Counted from the stretch's first letter, positions 1 through 12,177 are shown. The stretch is 64,000 bases of DNA from Symsagittifera roscoffensis (GCF_963678635.1 NC_087064.1:56056338-56120337), one strand, 5' to 3'. Notes: generated by a model not told the origin, from the sequence alone. Made by a program: numbers and translations.

Positions 1-2
1 AG

Positions 3-155
3 AGTGCAATTAAAGAGAACGAAATCCTTAAGAAACGAAGACAACTACTAGATGAAGGCGTTCCTCGCGAAAAGCTGAAAATAAGGAATCTAGAATTGTT
101 CAATGATGGTGTGAAAGTAACTATTGACACTGAAGTTCAGGAACCCCAGCATTGA
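3..155 (+). pseudogene. LINE ORF1 C-terminal tail (partial)
   Basis: An open frame runs from the window edge to a TGA at 153-155 and gives 50 residues rich in Lys, Arg and Glu. It contains the stretch GVPREKLKIRNLELF, which resembles the C-terminal end of LINE ORF1 nucleic-acid-binding proteins that follow a coiled coil. The TGA is followed directly by CTAG, and the next open frame (endonuclease of ORF2) is in the same frame. Only the C-terminus is visible, so the domain class of ORF1 cannot be named. ORF1 identity is inferred from position and composition. Confidence 0.6.
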
Positions 156-159
156 CTAG
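153..159 (+). promoter_or_regulatory. TGA-CTAG stop-codon context at the ORF1/ORF2 junction
   Basis: The ORF1 stop TGA (153-155) is followed by CTA G (156-159). UGA-CUA-G is the best known leaky stop context in animals and alphaviruses. Upstream and downstream frames are identical, and ORF2 has no in-frame ATG before its first endonuclease motifs. Readthrough is therefore a reasonable way to make ORF2. This is inference: the copy is degenerate and the TGA could be a mutation in an originally continuous ORF. Confidence 0.4.
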
Positions 160-2980
160 GATTCCTCAACATTCTGCAACTAAATACTAGAAGCCTAATC
201 AACATAGAGAGAAGAACTAAGCTAGCAAATGCAATTGCAGTTGGAAATTTTAATGTCATATGCTTAAGCGAAACTTGGCTTAACGAGAATATTCAATCAT
301 CAGAGCTTTTTCTAAGTGAATATAACATCTATAGATCTGATAGAGCTATTGTGAGTGGTAAAAACTGTCACGGAGGCAGCCTAATAGCTGTCAAGAATAG
401 TCTAATTACAGAGGACTTATCCACCAAACATGACATTCCTGATTCATGTGTGCTATGTAGTATAAAACTTCATCAAACTGAAATGATAATTGGCTCATTC
501 TACAATCCGCCAAAAAACAGTAATTACAGATACAAAGTGCATGAATTTGAACAACTGATCAAAGCCATTCCTAAAAACAAACCGCTTCTCTTATGTGGGG
601 ATTTAAATTTCCCAGAAACAAACTGGAACACCCTCACCAGTACTGACGAGGAAGAAAACCAAATACTGCAAATTTTTGAAAATGGATCTTTAGGCAGGCG
701 ATAGATTTCCCAACATGTGTGAAGAACATACTAGACGTAGCCTTTTATCGGAATTGCTATACAAGTGCCGAACAAGATTTTAACGTTTCCAAGATTTATG
801 ACTGCTCAGATCACAATGCCATAATGTTGTCTATTGAATGCACGGTATCAGAGCCGAAACCATACTTGGAAAATTTTAGAAGTTTTGGAAATGCCGATTT
901 TGAAGGAATAAACAATTTTATAAACGAGAACCCATTTGAACCAGTATGCCACACAAACATTAACAAAATGCATGAGGAGTACACCCAATATTTGGATGAA
1001 ATCATTAAGAGTTTTGTGCCTCTCAGAACAAGACATAGGAAATCACTTCCACCTTGGATAACAAGTAGCACTTCAAATTTGATCAAAAAGTTACAAACAA
1101 AACGGCAATCATGTATACTCAAACCGACCAACTACAGAAGACAACAAGTTAAAATGTTTGAAAATTTAGTAACTGAATCATCGGAATTGGACAGGAAAAA
1201 CTACCAAGAGGAATTGTTTAGAACACGAAACACTAATGTAATTTTTAAACACCTAAAGAACTTGAATAAACATACAAGTCTTCCTAAGTTACTCATAAAA
1301 GATGAAGTTGAAAGCACAAATCCAAACGAACGAGTCAACATGCTAAACGACTTCTTTCATTCAGTTTTTAATCCTAAAGAAAGTTTTAGTATTAGAGATA
1401 TTCAATTTGAAAATCCCTTGTTAACGAATTTTGATATATCGAAAAAGACAGTAAGTGAGGTTTTATCAACTCTGGACGTAACAAAGTCACGCGGCCCGAA
1501 TGGGTTGCCACCTAGCTTTTTTCAGAAAACGAACCGCAATATATGCAAACCGATGAACAAACTTTTGAGAAACGTAAAACGCCTATGAAAAATACCTGAT
1601 TCATGGAAAACAGCTGCAGTTACTCCTGTTCACAAAAAAGGTGACCGAAAAATGGTGAACAACTATCGACCAGTTTCGCTATTAAATATTGACAGCAAAG
1701 TCCTTGAAAAATGTATATACAAAGACCTGTACCCTTACTTTGCCTGGTATTTGACGAAATATCAACACGGTTTTACTAAAGGTAGATCAGTTTTGACAAA
1801 CATGCTCTCTTTCCTGAAGCGCTTGACAATGACTCAAACGCAGAAATTGTAGCATTCTACACTGACTTTGCAAAAGCCTTTAATAAAGTTCCGCATTTTG
1901 ATCTACTTAAGAAAGTTGCACTTATAGGAATAGGAGGCTGCATGTTAGAGGTACTCTATGACTATTTGAAAAACAGGAAACAGTTTGTACGAGTAGACAA
2001 TATCAGCTCAAAAGTTTTAGAAGTCACTAGTGGTGTTCCCCAAGGATCACTTTTAGGACCACTGCTCTTTTGCATTTTTATTAACGACCTACCAGAAGTA
2101 CTCAAATTCTCTGAACCATATATTTTTGCGGATGATCTTAAACTACTTTCCATCAAAAAAAACATCAATTGAAATTCAAGAAGATCTGGACAAAATTCAG
2201 CAGTGGGTAACTGAAAACAAAATGGAATTAGCACTAGATAAATGTGCAAAAGTAAGTTTTAGGGGCGGAGACGCTAACTCTATGCTTTTTGGTGTAGTGC
2301 TTGAAACATCGATGGTTGTGAAAGATCTGGGAATTTTTGTGTCGGGCGATTTAAGTTGGAAGGTACACATTGAAACAAGATTAAAGAAGGCAAACCAAGT
2401 ACTGTACCTCCTGAGAAGAAACCTATCAGCAAAGATAAATACGTTTGTAAAGTTAGGCCTGTATAAGTCACTAATACTCCCAGTGTTATTATACGGACTC
2501 TCATGTACACATATATCGAGGAGGGATCAATTGCAGTTGGAGCGATTTCAAAAGAAAGTAATCCGTTGGATCACTGGAAATAAAACGGGAGTGTACATCA
2601 ACGAACTACGCTTGCTAAACATTTTACCCCTGCCCATGTTCATCCAGCTAAATAACATCTTACTTCTTGCCAGTCTTGATTCTAATGAACGAAATGAAAT
2701 AGTGTTAAACAGGCGAACCACACGGGCTAGAAATACCGAAATTTTTGAGATGCGAAAAGTGAGAACGGAAAAAGCGAGAAACGAATTTGTTTTCAGAACC
2801 AGTAGGATTGTAAATCGATTAGAACCATATATTCATTTTGATAAACGAATTGGCCTCAAGACGAGAATTTTAAACACGATGTGGAAATTTGTAAACGAGA
2901 GATTTTCAGAAATGACAACGTGCACGTGGCAATTATTCTGTGATTGTATCACGTGCAGAAACAAGTGGACATTGTTTTAG
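156..2980 (+). pseudogene. LINE ORF2: endonuclease plus reverse transcriptase, broken
   Basis: The endonuclease occupies about 156-860. It has LNTRSL and SETWLN near the start, GGSLIAVKN, GDLNFPETNW, and a C-terminal SDHNAIML. The reverse transcriptase occupies about 1440-2160, with YRPVSLLN, the first catalytic Asp in FYTDFAKAF (about 1855-1881), [11 protein letters not shown] (about 2026) and FADD (2125-2136). The thumb and C-terminal region run to TAG at 2980 and end in a Cys-rich segment. Breaks: a frameshift just before 704, an in-frame TGA at 1586-1588, a frameshift near 1815, and one in the A-run near 2155-2162. No ATG lies in frame between the ORF1 stop and the endonuclease core. The protein would nick target DNA and prime reverse transcription. 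Confidence 0.88.
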
Positions 2981-3026
2981 AGAAGACGCCGGGACCAAGA
3001 ATCCCAACAGCAGTGCTGTGAATCCC

Positions 3027-3053
3027 CAACAACAACAACAACAACAACAACAA
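3027..3053 (+). repeat. CAA trinucleotide tail of the LINE
   Basis: About nine CAA units lie 47 bases after the ORF2 stop. A short 3' microsatellite is typical of LINEs that prime on a simple repeat. It marks the 3' end of the element. Confidence 0.75.
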
Positions 3054-5239
3054 TGCCAAAATATTGCAAAAACTGCCTAAGGAGGCATACAAATACCACG
3101 AAACGCTGAAGAACTCCAAATATCAGCAAAGAATTTCAAACGTAGATGATCAGAGTAGCTTCTGCCGCTAATTTTCGGATAGACCGGTGGCGCTGCTTCA
3201 ACAGCCACGCGGACGATGCAGCGATTATCCGAAAAACTAAGTGAAAAAAGACAAGAAAGCTATCCAGAATCTATAAACTACATAAGAACTAAAATAAGCT
3301 TCGCGCTCCTGAGGAGCTCTATACTTTGTATAAGGAGGTGCAGATAGCTACGCAGAGTTCAATTTATCGACAACTCCATAAGCGCTATTGTAGAGGAAGG
3401 ACGGCTAAGATAAATTATCATTACGACGATGCATTTAATGCTGATTTATGACTTCTCTGATGATATATATGCATTTTTATATCGCTGGTACGGCCCTATC
3501 CAGCTTGTACATTTACCGTTACTAAACGGAAGGGCCCCTTTTGTAATTTAGTTCTTTTTTATAAAAACAGGTTTATTCCGAATCAAAGGTGTACGAAAGT
3601 TCTTCCTATGATGTAAAAGGCTCAATGTCTATCAAATTTAAAATTTTTCTTCTGTTTCAATCGATTCGGTAAAAAAAAATGCTCGTAATATGTTATTTTC
3701 AAACCAGGCATAAATAGTTTTTATAATCACAAGGTATCAAAAAAAAATTTTTGATCTGAAAATTATTTGGTTACATTTTTTCTCTCCAGTATCCATTTGT
3801 TATAAGACGTTTAAAAAGTTTATTTAAACGTTTTCGCACATATTGTGCATCATCAGGATTAAAAATTTGTACTATATTTACAAAACGATCAAAAATCGGA
3901 AAAATGAGAAACATGTCTAAAAAGGCTCTAAAACTTCTTAACCAATCAAGTTTGAACAACTGTAATTACATAAAAAAATTACGTAATCATGAATAACATT
4001 TTCCTGTAAATTTCTGAGATTTTTTAGTTTTTGGTTCTTTCATGGTTATAGGTATCCATTTGTGTAAGACTCTCCCGGAATTACATACCGACGGAAAATA
4101 CAGCTAGGTTATCAAACGACTGGCTAGAGTCTAAACACAGCTTCACATGCTTTTAACCGTCTCTACCAAAGCCAGTTACATGTGTGGTCCATTAACATCG
4201 GGTAGACAAAGTCGTTACTATTTAAGGCTATCGGCCAGATCGCGCAAATTAACTTAGTTACATGCAAAATAGTGAGCTCATGGCTGGGTCACATTATCCC
4301 CAGACCACGAGGTCACACCTAAAAAAACAGGGCTACTATTTTTTATCATACAAGTAATATTTTTGTCCAGTAGATAAAAATCATTATAACCATCGGAGAT
4401 GGATCAACCCTTTCCTTACACTCCTAGCTTCTCATATTCTGAAAAATAAAACTTAAATTCAACTCAGACATTTCCGGAAGCTGAAAATTTTTTAAAAACC
4501 AGTTTCAGTCTCTTCCCCAGACCCTTCCGGATTCTTGAAAACGATCAAAGAGCTGTCTTCATGGCAACCAGGAAATGAAACAGACTTTCCAAATAGCCCT
4601 CCAGTTTCTCAGAAATCGGTCCGTAGCGATTTTAGCCGCGCAACTGTAACAATTCGGAATGATCTTCAGCTGATATCTTCTACTATTATTTCTGTCGTCT
4701 CTTTTGTTAACCGCACGTCTGTGTTATTTCAGCGAAAATCGTTCTTCTGATTATCACGAATTCAGTGTTCGCAAAAATTAAAATTGTTACGTGTCATGCA
4801 AACCTAAATCGAAAAAAAAAAAAAAAATTTTTGCGTCACTCCAAATTGACCTCTCCCCATTAGTTAAATTTTACGATCAACACTGTTAAATTTATCGAAA
4901 CCGCCAATTTTCGGCTGCTACCAATAAAGTTTCGATGTCGCAATGTATTTTGACTATTCTGGTCGAATGTCGCATTGGTTCAAATTGGACCAATTTTTTT
5001 TCAGTCCAAACAAACGTGGTCAGTTTTTGGAATTCAACGTATTTGCTATCATACAAAAACTTTATACCAGATGATTAATGATCATAGGGAAACGATATTG
5101 ATTAGGTATCTTATCAAAGAAAAAATGTCAATTGTAATGGGCCCTTACGTCATGCGACGGTCTGTGCAGAGGCTGCATAGGGCTATACCAACGCTATATA
5201 AATAAATCGGAGATACTTATTGGAAAAATCACGTTGACT
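3054..5239. other. Intergenic, no gene recognised
   Basis: AT-rich non-coding DNA. A short inverted repeat (TTTTCGGATA at 3172-3181, TATCCGAAAA at 3226-3235) encloses a GC-richer loop. The motif around 3825-3855 (minus strand GATGCACAATATGTGCGAAA) recurs at about 17530-17555 and so belongs to a dispersed repeat. Short open frames at 4535-4750 and 4975-5205 show no family resemblance that I can see. Confidence 0.5.
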
Positions 5240-5831
5240 TTAAAGCATCCAGAGAAAACTCATTCAAAATCTACCCTCCTCGAATATGGCACTGATGGAA
5301 TTTTGGATCAAGGCGAGAAGAAGATTTGAAGAGCAATTAACGGAAGTTACCTTAGCAAAAAGTCGGGGAAAGCGAGAGAGGTAGCGCAGCGGTGGTGGAT
5401 GGAATTTTTTGGCCGCCAGTTTTACATTTCGTTATAACTGTGAACAGAAAGAGTTCATGCACAGTGAATGAAATCCAAAAAAAAATCAAACCCTCAGAAA
5501 GACAAGACAGACCGTTAGGCAAAGAAGGTGATATGTCAGTAAAAGTTTTAGAGGATATTGATTTACCAAGGTGGGTGCAAAAATTTTTATAATGAAAAAA
5601 AAAACTAATACGAAGACAAACTGCAGAGTTTTTACAGTCACACCAATTGAAAGCAACGAATGACACTGATGATTCAGCGGGCATAAAAATTGAGAAAGAC
5701 TTTAACAAAGAGCTGTTGAGTTTGGAAAAGAGCAATAACATCAGTGAACATCCAAACATCAAATTGAGGTGAACAGGTTGTCAACCGCAACGTTTGTACG
5801 GCTTAGCAAAAGTAATCCAGAAAGATATACA
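5240..5831 (+). pseudogene. Decayed reverse-transcriptase fragment, possibly Penelope-like
   Basis: Stitched plus-strand frames include LPRWVQKFL and AEFLQSHQLKATNDTDDS. Near the end, about 5785-5815, they read RLYGLAKV, which resembles the conserved 'YGLPKIHK' stretch of Penelope-like and related reverse transcriptases. Frameshifts and stops interrupt the region. The similarity stops exactly where the tandem duplication starts (5832), so the downstream catalytic part is absent. Class assignment rests on one short motif and is tentative. Confidence 0.4.
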
Positions 5832-6596
5832 CTGTTATATCTCTGCCTGGAAAATCATATGAGAACCAGAAGAAATTAATTAGCAATTTTTTGCTTTAAG
5901 TTGACTTATTATCTAATAAAAAACAATTTCACCGTTTAGGACTTAAGTTTATCAAATATGCAACAATTTGTTGTAAAAATAAGAAATATGGCCGATATAA
6001 TTAACAAAAAAAAACAATTTGCGTCTCTGCGAAATTTCTCATTAAGTTCAATAAAATTTTGGTATATAATCAAAGACAAATTAATGATTTTTGAGTAGAT
6101 ATTCAAGTTCTTCGATTTTGACGTAAAGTTTAGAAGATAGCTCAAAATTGATGAATTTTTCAAAGCAGATCTCTGTAAATCTTATTCAAAACCTGATCAT
6201 GCAGGATTTTGAAGTTTGAAAATCTTTGAAGAAATGAAGAAACAAAAAATTTTGCTTGAGTGTTTTGACAAATTTGGGAATTGGTTAGGGAAATAAAAGA
6301 TTCTTTGAAATACTATCAGATGAAATTCTTTTAACTCCAATTTTTCCAAAAAAACATCTTATCTTGTCAAATGTTTTTCAAAGCTTTGATACTCCTTACT
6401 CGGTTCATAATTAAACCCTTTGGTTGTATAAGTTTCCCTGAATAGACTTTTGTTTAGTCAAAGAACTCTATTTTAGACAAAATAAATGTTCAAAAAATTA
6501 GGAAAAAAGTAAGACTCTATATCTATTTCATCAATAAGGAAATCGCACCGAAGATTTTCTTTTTTCTTGTAAATGACTCCAGAAAAATCAACTCCG

Positions 6597-6836
6597 ATGA
6601 CTTCATTACCACATAAGAAAAATTGCGTGAGTGGTGACGTCACTTCGATTTAAAGAAGGACGTTATTACCAAGAAAAAAAATTGCCTGGGTGGTACCGCC
6701 ACTTCTACTTGAAGAATGACGTCATTGCCAAAAAAGAAAAAATTGCGTATATCGTGACGTCACTTCTACTTAAAGAATGACGTCATTTCCATAAAAGATA
6801 AATTGCGTGAGCGATGACATCATTTTAAGTATAGAA
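6597..6836 (+). repeat. About 60-bp minisatellite with CRE-like TGACGTCA sites (copy 1)
   Basis: About four units start with ATTGCG or ATTGCC at 6622, 6681, 6742 and 6802 (spacing 59-61). Perfect TGACGTCA palindromes occur at 6635-6642, 6717-6724, 6755-6762 and 6778-6785, and a one-mismatch form at 6815-6822. TGACGTCA is the CREB/ATF consensus. The array lies 200-440 bases upstream of the polymerase ATG, so it may be promoter or enhancer DNA of the element. Confidence 0.75.
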
Positions 6837-6943
6837 GCGCTTATTTTTTTGAATCAAATCAATAATTTTTGTTTGCCAACCAAAAACATTCAAATAAATT
6901 TTACTTCAAATTTTACAATTCGTTACTTCGCGAAAAGAGAAAA

Positions 6944-7032
6944 GTAAGTATTTTCATTTAATCAATTAATACTTGAAATTTTGTTTTGGAAATATTCTAA
7001 AGTCCCAGTTTAATTTTTTTTCTAATTTCTAG
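6944..7032 (+). other. Predicted leader intron upstream of the polymerase ATG (copy 1)
   Basis: A textbook donor GTAAGTA begins at 6944. A pyrimidine-rich acceptor, TTTTTTTCTAATTTCTAG, ends at 7032, three bases before the first ATG at 7036. The predicted intron is 89 bases. The same arrangement is present at 12086-12174 in the second copy. No transcript evidence is available, so this is a splice-motif inference. Confidence 0.4.
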
Positions 7033-7035
7033 ATA

Positions 7036-10000
7036 ATGCCATGCCCGAAACGAGAATGTAAATTGTGGAGACTGTGGAATTATGTATGTTCGCCAGCACG
7101 CCGCTCGACACCGGCAAAATTGTTCTAAAATGTAACACCTTGTCCTGAATGTAAATATATCACTTACAATCCTCAAGAAAAGAGCTATCATATGGCCAAG
7201 AAGCATGCTCAACCAAGCTCGAAGCAGTCGATGGTTTGTCCTTCCTGTGAACAAGAGTTGCCAAGTTATTACTTTCTCCAACAACACCGGAGAAAAGAAC
7301 ATGGAGCTAAGCAACGGAAGCCTAGTGATACGGTGGCTGAACTGAACAAGGTTGTGGAGGAAGAAGGGTAAGATGGTGAAAAATTTAAAGAGGAACTTAG
7401 CGCTTGTCATCCTTTTCTAGTGGATACGGAGATTAAAAAAATGGGAGAGATAAGATATTTAACTTCCAATTGTCCAAGTTAGGTACTAAAAGAGTCAACG
7501 AGAAACCTGAAGAAGTCTTCAACAAGCTCGATTCTGCGGCAAAAATCAACATTGCCCTAGGGTTTGTTCTTCGAAATATCGAGACTGATGAATATCAATA
7601 TTTTTACGCCCATGAAAACAATATCTTTTTTCAAAAATCCCATTTGCTCTGTACTAAAAAAGACTTGAAAACAATTCAAGGGAAAGTAGAAAAATTTGAT
7701 ATTGTGGAGCAATCTACCCAGGAATATGAGAACACAAAATGGAAATTCAAGTTGATTACCATCGTTACAATTTTTGCTGCTTTGTTCGAAAAAAATCCCA
7801 AAGGGATGTTCGCACACTGTTTTCCCTGAGCCTTTAAAACAACATGCGCAAGTGAACTGTCTTTTATCTAACAAAGACAAGCAACCATACAAAGATCCTT
7901 TGTATATTTTCCGCGCATTGGCAATGTACATGAACGGACACAATGATCTCGCCTCTCACACTTGTAGATACTCTACAGACTTCAAGTTTTTTGTTGAGTT
8001 TTTGCTGAAGACTTACCTGTTGTCGAGGAACTTTTGCACAGAAACATCTTTATTTACAATTTCGATATACGAGAAATTGAATATGTAGGAAAACTAGCTC
8101 GATGAAGTATTGGAATGTTTGATAAAACAGTCAAATAACTGAGACTCAACAATCATATCAATCATACAAATGATATAGATAGTTTCTTCAAGTGTTTTCG
8201 ATGCCCTGGCTGTGACACCTTTTTCCATTAATCAGACCACTTCAATAAGCATCTCCTGAGATGCAACGATCGAGGGAGGCATAGATGCCAAAAAAACGTG
8301 TATGAGCTTCGAGAAACCTTGTTTGAAAAGCTAGAAGGATTCAAATTTCCAGTTTCTGAAGATAACAAGTTTTTCAAAAATCTAGTAATTTTCGATTTTG
8401 AGTCGGTTTGTGTTCCATCAGTGAAATTACAAGAATTACAAACTACAACCTGGATTGTAAAGCATGTTCCAATTTCAGTTTTTAGATCAGCGAATCTGAT
8501 TGATGAACCCAGCTTTTTGTTCATGAAGGATCCACAGAACCTGATCATGGTTTTTGTAAGCTACCTCGAACTGCTGGCTGAAAAAAGTAAGCTGGAGAAT
8601 AGAATAAAATTTCAAGATATTGAAGTAGCTGTCAAGGAACGAGCGAAAAATTTTTTGATCAGCTAAACGCACGGGATAAAAATTATTCATCTAATGAACT
8701 TGAGTAGGAAGAAGAATGAATTGAAGACTCGGAAGAAGCTATGATGTCGAGCCAGTTTTTCAGAATTTAGAAAAAATCAGCCGATAGATTTAAAACAACA
8801 TCTTGCGAGATATGTACATACATTACCTGTTGTTGGTTTTAACAGCGGTAGATATGATTTGAATTTGATCACATCCTACTTACTCCAATATTTGTTTCGC
8901 GATAAAGAACAAGAAACATCCGTCATCAAAAAGCGAACGACTTTATATCTTTCAAAACTGAAGATGTACAATTTCTCGACATTATAAAATTTCTGGGTGG
9001 GGCAACTACTCAAAGCCTATAAGCCTACAAAATTTTCTTTCCCTGTGAGTGGTATGACAATCCTGATCAGCTTGATCTCCCAGGACTGCCGCCATAAGAT
9101 GCATTTTTCAGTAAACTAAGAAACAACAACCCACCAGACAAAAATTTTTATGACAATGAGAAACTGAGGAAGAGTGGCTCGAAGAACCACAAGCACTGAA
9201 AACGCTTCAAATCAAGACTGTCCCCTCTTTTGGTTTGGATAATTACAATTATTTACAAGAAACTTGGCTGAAAAACGGAATGTCAGTATTCAAAGATTTT
9301 TGCAGTGGTACAACAACAAGGAGGCCAAGCGAAAAAAGTTTCAATTTTATCACAACAAGGGAATTGATCTGTTGAAACTTGGGTGTACACTTCCAAATCT
9401 AGCAAACAAAAGACTTTAAATTACAAGTTTTATCGATTTTGCGAAAAAGATAATGATTTGTGTGGAAAAATAAGAGAAGACATGACCGGGCGACTTTTCA
9501 TTGTGTTCACTCGAAAAGTTGTAGCTGATGAAACATTCATCAAAAGTTCATCAAAGATGTGTAAATCAATCGTAGGAGTTGATGCAAGTCAGCTTTCACT
9601 TTTTCAATGTGTCAAGATGTGCCAACAGGGGTTTACACGAGATGGGAGTTTAACAGTGATATGCAAAAAATCAAGGCTAGACATAATCGAACTCGCAAAT
9701 TTGAAAATATGGTCTTTTTCCAGTAACCAATACCAGAATGTTAAGTTGAGGTTTTTTTCTTATTTGGTAAACAGAAAAAAAATCTTTTTTGTTTAAATGT
9801 GAATGGTTACTGTGATCACTGTAAAACGTTATTCGAATCAATGGGATGCTACTACCACTTCTATTCCTGTCAAGAAGCTCGTCCCTCCTTAAGAGAAAAG
9901 AATATTGAGCGAGGAAACAAGAAGAGAGAGATGGATGATATGCGACAAGAATACATTAGAGAGAAAGGATACAAAACTGAATAAATATGGGAGTGTGAGT

Positions 10001-10970
10001 GGTGGCAAAATTTCAAAACCACTGAAAAGAATAAAAATCACTTTTCCTTTTAAAAGTGATTTTCTTTAGAAAGCCATTTTTCTTACACAAGCCATTTTCC
10101 CTACAAAAGACTTCTTTTTACAGAATCCTTTTGGCAAAAATACAAGATAGATCTCTTTTTGGCTACGTTTAGTGCGACTTGGTTGTTATAAATGAACTGA
10201 TGTCTAAATTCGCGACTTTTCCTGCAATTTTTTTTTTTAAAAAACAACTGAGGTTGGAAGAAAGGATATTGGAGATTGTATGAAGATTTATGCAATTGAA
10301 AACGAAATGTTAAAAAAACCTCAGAAAATGCTGATATCTAGCTTCAAGCTAGAAAATGGAACAGTTATAACTCCTCTCTTCAACTTTTATATGGAACATG
10401 CATTGCAGTGCACCAAAATTTACCGTTTTGTTCAATATTCTCCTCGGAAATGCTTCAAAATTTTTTTCAGTCAGTGGTTGATGATAGAAAAGAAGGAGAT
10501 GAAAACCCGCTGTCAGGAGATATAGCAGAAACTATGAAGCTTTAAGGCAATTTCTGCTATGGATATCAGATTATAGATAGATCCAGGCATACAATTACTA
10601 AGTATCTGAATGATGAAAAAACACATATAGCGATCAAAGAGCCATTGTTCAAAAGTTTGAATACAGTTGAAAAAGAGTAGTACGTGGTGGAGTTGTTGAA
10701 ATCAATCATTGAGCACCGAGAACCCGTCATTGTTGGCTTTTTCATACTTCAGTATGCAAAGCTGAGAATGTTGGAACTCTACTATAATTTCTTTGACAGA
10801 TTGTGTGATGTAAATAAATTTGAAGAATTGGAGGTTGACACAGACTCACTTACCTTGGCACTTGCTGAAGAAAAATTGTACGACTGTATCCAACCAGAAA
10901 AAAGAGACATTTAGAAAAACTGAGGGAAAATGGCTGCAGAGACGCTTTCAAGGCAGATGCAAACTTTAAT
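7036..10970 (+). pseudogene. Zinc-finger plus family B DNA polymerase, decayed copy 1, 3'-truncated
   Basis: The gene would encode a DNA polymerase of the protein-primed family B type (Polintons, linear plasmids, related selfish elements). From the ATG at 7036 come Cys/His zinc-finger-like segments, including a finger starting CPSCEQELP within 7141-7371. Open pieces follow at 7470-7829, 7774-8088, 8298-8666, 9383-9796, 9799-9984, 10280-10525 and 10684-10914. Visible motifs are Exo I FDFES (8391-8405), Exo II FNSGRYDLN (about 8837-8865), polymerase motif A GVDASQL (about 9575-9595) and motif C DTDS (10837-10848). Many stops and frameshifts separate the pieces, so it is dead. The C-terminal end is missing because the duplication junction cuts it at 10970. 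Confidence 0.85.
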
Positions 10971-11738
10971 CTCTGTTATATCTCTGCCTGGAAAATCATA
11001 TGAGAACCAGAAGAAATTAATTAGCAATTTTTTGCTTTAAGTTGACTTATTATCTAATAAAAAACAATTTCACCGTTTAGGACTTAAGTTTATCAAATAT
11101 GCAACAATTTGTTGTAAAAATAAGAAATATGGCCGATATAAATAACAAAAAAAAAACAATTTGCGTCTCTGCGAAATTTCTCATTAAGTTCAATAAAATT
11201 TTGGTATATAATCAAAGACAAATTAATGATTTTTGAGTAGATATTCAAGTTCTTCGATTTTGACGTAAAGTTTAGAAGATAGCTCAAAATTGATGAATTT
11301 TTCAAAGCAGATCTCTGTAAATCTTATTCAAAACCTGATCATGCAGGATTTTGAAGTTTGAAAATCTTTGAAGAAATGAAGAAACAAAAAATTTTGCTTG
11401 AGTGTTTTGACAAATTTGGGAATTGGTTAGGGAAATAAAAGATTCTTTGAAATACTATCAGATGAAATTCTTTTAACTCCAATTTTTCCAAAAAAACATC
11501 TTATCTTGTCAAATGTTTTTCAAAGCTTTGATACTCCTTACTCGGTTCATAATTAAACCCTTTGGTTGTATAAGTTTCCCTGAATAGACTTTTGTTTAGT
11601 CAAAGAACTCTATTTTAGACAAAATAAATGTTCAAAAAATTAGGAAAAAAGTAAGACTCTATATCTATTTCATCAATAAGGAAATCGCACCGAAGATTTT
11701 CTTTTTTCTTGTAAATGACTCCAGAAAAATCAACTCCG

Positions 11739-11978
11739 ATGACTTCATTACCACATAAGAAAAATTGCGTGAGTGGTGACGTCACTTCGATTTAAAGAAG
11801 GACGTTATTACCAAGAAAAAAAATTGCCTGGGTGGTACCGCCACTTCTACTTGAAGAATGACGTCATTGCCAAAAAAGAAAAAATTGCGTATATCGTGAC
11901 GTCACTTCTACTTAAAGAATGACGTCATTTCCATAAAAGATAAATTGCGTGAGCGATGACGTCATTTTAAGTATAGAA
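11739..11978 (+). repeat. About 60-bp minisatellite with CRE-like TGACGTCA sites (copy 2)
   Basis: Second copy of the array at 6597-6836, offset by 5142. Here the last site is a perfect TGACGTCA (11957-11964), while copy 1 has TGACATCA. The array lies between the end of the copy 1 polymerase and the start of the copy 2 polymerase. Confidence 0.75.
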
Positions 11979-12177
11979 GCGCTTATTTTTTTGAATCAAA
12001 TCAATAATTTTTGTTTGCCAACCAAAAACATTCAAATAAATTTTACTTCAAATTTTACAATTCGTTACTTCGCGAAAAGAGAAAAGTAAGTATTTTCATT
12101 TAATCAATTAATACTTGAAATTTTGTTTTGGAAATATTCTAAAGTCCCAGTTTAATTTTTTTTCTAATTTCTAGATA

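Larger units (their letters stand above)
1..3053 (+). mobile_element. CR1/Jockey-group non-LTR retrotransposon, 5'-truncated by the window edge
   Basis: The order is ORF1 tail, apurinic-type endonuclease, reverse transcriptase, C-terminal Cys-containing segment, short 3' UTR and a CAA-repeat tail at 3027-3053. This is the usual layout of CR1/L2/Jockey-group LINEs. The clade is inferred from motifs such as LNTRSL, SETWLN, GDLNFPETNW, SGVPQGS and FADD, not from a tree. The copy is inactive: it has at least three frameshifts and one in-frame stop. The 5' end lies outside the window, so no target-site duplication can be judged. Confidence 0.85.

Noticed and set aside
3771-3959. 62-codon minus-strand frame beginning MFKLDWLRSF
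   Set aside because: Part of it is the dispersed motif also found at about 17530; no recognisable family and no supporting neighbours.
5378-5400. A-box-like TAGCGCAGCGGTG, possible tRNA or SINE
   Set aside because: No B box at tRNA spacing and no stem pairing downstream.
6597-6836. Possible CRISPR-like array (regular 60-bp repeats)
   Set aside because: Units are contiguous with no unique spacers, and the genome is eukaryotic.
6997-7410. 137-codon minus-strand open frame duplicated at 12139-12552
   Set aside because: Antisense shadow of the zinc-finger part of the polymerase pseudogene; the plus strand carries the Cys/His motifs.
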